This document shows, piece by piece, positions 62,414 through 64,000 of a DNA stretch of 64,000 nt (position 1 is the first letter of the stretch; each line of letters opens with the position of its first letter). The translations under genes were made by a program, and so were the position numbers. Source of the stretch: Paenibacillus anaericanus (GTDB lineage: Bacteria; Bacillota; Bacilli; Paenibacillales; Paenibacillaceae); the NCBI RefSeq assembly GCF_003994475.1, contig NZ_RZNY01000022.1, forward strand, positions 24,047 to 88,046. Direction: 5' to 3'. The notes below the pieces were generated by a model. It saw nothing but the letters and a program-made list of their open reading frames with translations, did no database searches and was not told the DNA's origin.

Positions 62414-63829
62414 GTGAGCAAACTGTGGGGAGGACGCTTTACCAAGCAGACCAACCGTTTAGTTGAAGAATATACCGCGTCCATTGGTTTTGATAAGGCA
62501 TTAGCGCAAGAAGATGTGCAAGGAAGCTTGGCACATGTGTCGATGCTAGGAAAATGCGGCATACTTCCTGAAGACGATGTAGATAAGATTAAAGAAGGGC
62601 TCCATACGATTCTGCAAAAGATCGCACGTGGTGACCTGGAATACTCAGTTTCGGATGAAGATATCCATATGAACATCGAGAAGCAATTGATTGATGAAGT
62701 GGGCTCTGTAGGGGGGAAACTACATACTGGCCGTAGCCGTAATGATCAGGTGGCTACAGACATGCATCTGTATTTGCGCAAACGGGTTGTCGAATTTGCT
62801 GGCCTACTGCATGATTTACAGGAAGCGCTGATTGGACAAGCTAAGGCTAACTTGAATACGATTTTGCCTGGATATACTCATCTCCAACGGGCACAACCGA
62901 TTCTTTTTGCACATCACCTAATGGCTTATGTATCCATGTTCCAAAGAGATATTGAGCGTCTACAAGACAGCTACAAGCGCATTAATGTGCTTCCACTTGG
63001 TGCTGGTGCACTCGCGGGTACGACATTCCCGATTGATCGGCATTTTGTTGCGGAGCAATTGAATTTTGATAGTGTCTATGAGAATAGCTTGGACGCTGTT
63101 AGTGATCGCGATTTCATTATCGAGTTTCTAGCGGACGCATCGATTCTCATGATGCATCTCTCCCGTCTTAGTGAGGAGTTGGTGCTCTGGAGTAGCACGG
63201 AATTCCGCTTTATCGAATTGGACGATGCATTCTGTACAGGCAGCAGCATAATGCCACAGAAGAAAAACCCTGATGTGCCTGAGTTAGTTCGCGGCAAGAC
63301 AGGCCGTGTTTACGGTAACCTGATGGGGCTTCTGACCGTTCTGAAGTCACTGCCACTAGCCTATAACAAAGATATGCAGGAAGACAAAGAAGGCATGTTT
63401 GATACGGTTGCTACGCTGCAAGGCGCATTGCGACTATTCGCTCCAATGATCGCTACGATGACGGTAAATGGGGATCGTATGCGTGAAGCGGTGAACAAGG
63501 ACTTCTCTAACGCTACAGATATTGCCGATTTCTTAGCCAACAAAGGTATGCCGTTCCGCCAGGCGCATGAGGTCATTGGCAAGACGGTACTGTATTGCAT
63601 TCAAAATAATAAATATCTGCTTGATCTTACTTTGGATGAATTCAAGACATTCTCTTCCCTGTTTGATGACACCATCTACACAGTGCTTCAACCTGAAACG
63701 GTTGTAAATGCGCGTAACGTATATGGCGGTACAGCCTCCAGCCAAGTGGCTGCGGCGATTACTCGGGCAGAAGAAAGACTGCAAGCAACAGGAGCATGGG
63801 TTACAGAGTACTTAGAGAAAAGTAAATAG
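62414..63829 (+). CDS. argH: Argininosuccinate lyase
   Basis: ArgH splits argininosuccinate into arginine and fumarate, the last step. The 471-residue protein begins [12 protein letters not shown] and has [31 protein letters not shown] and the signature [20 protein letters not shown] near 278. The GTG at 62414 is chosen because AAGGAG then lies at the right distance; a GTG nine bases earlier overlaps the ribosome site. Confidence 0.96.
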   Translation: MSKLWGGRFTKQTNRLVEEYTASIGFDKALAQEDVQGSLAHVSMLGKCGILPEDDVDKIKEGLHTILQKIARGDLEYSVSDEDIHMNIEKQLIDEVGSVGGKLHTGRSRNDQVATDMHLYLRKRVVEFAGLLHDLQEALIGQAKANLNTILPGYTHLQRAQPILFAHHLMAYVSMFQRDIERLQDSYKRINVLPLGAGALAGTTFPIDRHFVAEQLNFDSVYENSLDAVSDRDFIIEFLADASILMMHLSRLSEELVLWSSTEFRFIELDDAFCTGSSIMPQKKNPDVPELVRGKTGRVYGNLMGLLTVLKSLPLAYNKDMQEDKEGMFDTVATLQGALRLFAPMIATMTVNGDRMREAVNKDFSNATDIADFLANKGMPFRQAHEVIGKTVLYCIQNNKYLLDLTLDEFKTFSSLFDDTIYTVLQPETVVNARNVYGGTASSQVAAAITRAEERLQATGAWVTEYLEKSK

Positions 63830-63860
63830 ATATCAATAGAAACAGCCTCTATCCTTTGGG

Positions 63861-64000
63861 TGAACTGTGACCTTATTTGTAGACAGTTCTGAAAAAGAGC
63901 CTTTCGTTAGGCAGTCAACAGATGACTTCTGAATTCATCAGGAGTCATCTGTTTTAATGTCCACTGGTAACGCTCCGTATTGTAATATTCCATATAGTCA
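63861..64000 (-). mobile_element. Right end of an IS3-family insertion sequence, cut by window edge
   Basis: The element end reads TGAACTGTGAC (63861-63871), with TAGACA and TGAAAAAG further in, shared with the remnant at 38627. It lies 31 bases after argH. Inside the transposase tail an imperfect palindrome (CAGATGACT...AGTCATCTG, 63918-63950) followed by TTTT could stop outside transcripts from entering the element. Confidence 0.75.
63907..64000 (-). CDS. IS3-family (IS150-like) transposase, C-terminal fragment
   Basis: The last 30 codons of a reverse-strand transposase run off the window. The visible tail, with DYMEYYNTERYQW followed by LKQMTPDEFRSHLLTA and a stop, is the typical end of IS3-family OrfB integrases (YNxxRxxxxLxxxTPxE). 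The rest, including the DDE residues, lies beyond position 64000. Confidence 0.85.
   Translation of the reverse strand, partial: DYMEYYNTERYQWTLKQMTPDEFRSHLLTA

Noticed and set aside
1..64000. CRISPR arrays, tRNA or rRNA genes
   Set aside because: No regularly spaced repeat array and no tRNA or rRNA sequence was seen on reading through the window.

Overview
The window looks like the chromosome of a Paenibacillus-type member of the Bacillales. The block degS-degU-comFA-comFC-yvyF-flgM-flgN-flgK-flgL-yviE-fliW-csrA, then fliD-fliS-fliT and hpf-secA-prfB, follows the order known from Bacillus subtilis. The SLH-anchored wall protein and the phosphodiester glycosidase with copper-amine-oxidase-type repeats suit Paenibacillus. 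Nearly all genes lie on the + strand. I see no rRNA, tRNA or CRISPR array.

Layout: 0-9.4 kb holds metK, a large SLH/Ig-like surface protein, a reverse-strand nuclease-like protein, a structured intergenic repeat and a secreted phosphodiester glycosidase. 9.4-15.2 kb holds degSU, two small unknown genes and comFA-comFC. 15.3-23.9 kb is the late flagellar cluster, ending in a short flagellin gene whose leader carries a near-perfect CsrA site. From 24.0 to 38.5 kb an almost gapless run of 15 genes follows a sigma-D-like promoter. It encodes a Maf-type flagellin glycosyltransferase and all six pseudaminic acid steps (PseB, C, H, G, I, F). It also carries a ketoacyl synthase III, an acyl carrier protein and a ketoreductase, plus a DUF4910 hydrolase, a sugar N-formyltransferase, a second epimerase and a GT2-TPR protein. 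I infer that flagellin receives a pseudaminic acid with non-standard N-acyl groups, perhaps 3-hydroxybutyryl and formyl.

From 39.1 to 46.4 kb lies a peptide natural-product locus: a reverse-strand ECF-like sigma factor, an ABC exporter, a 56-residue Cys-rich precursor of the CLI_3235 type, its radical SAM/SPASM maturase, a TIGR04066-type maturation protein, an acyl-carrier-like protein, and a subtilase apparently fused to a second TIGR04066-like module. The glycosylation and peptide loci sit where B. subtilis goes almost directly from fliT to hpf, so 24-46.5 kb is best read as a variable island. It is bordered internally by an IS3-type terminal remnant at 38.63 kb.

From 46.6 kb housekeeping order returns: csp, hpf, secA, prfB (with an intact programmed frameshift), a YitT-family protein, two zinc-ribbon membrane proteins on the reverse strand, and the arginine genes argCJBDF and argGH, separated by a long structured inverted repeat. 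The right edge cuts into an IS3-family element that starts about 30 bases after argH.
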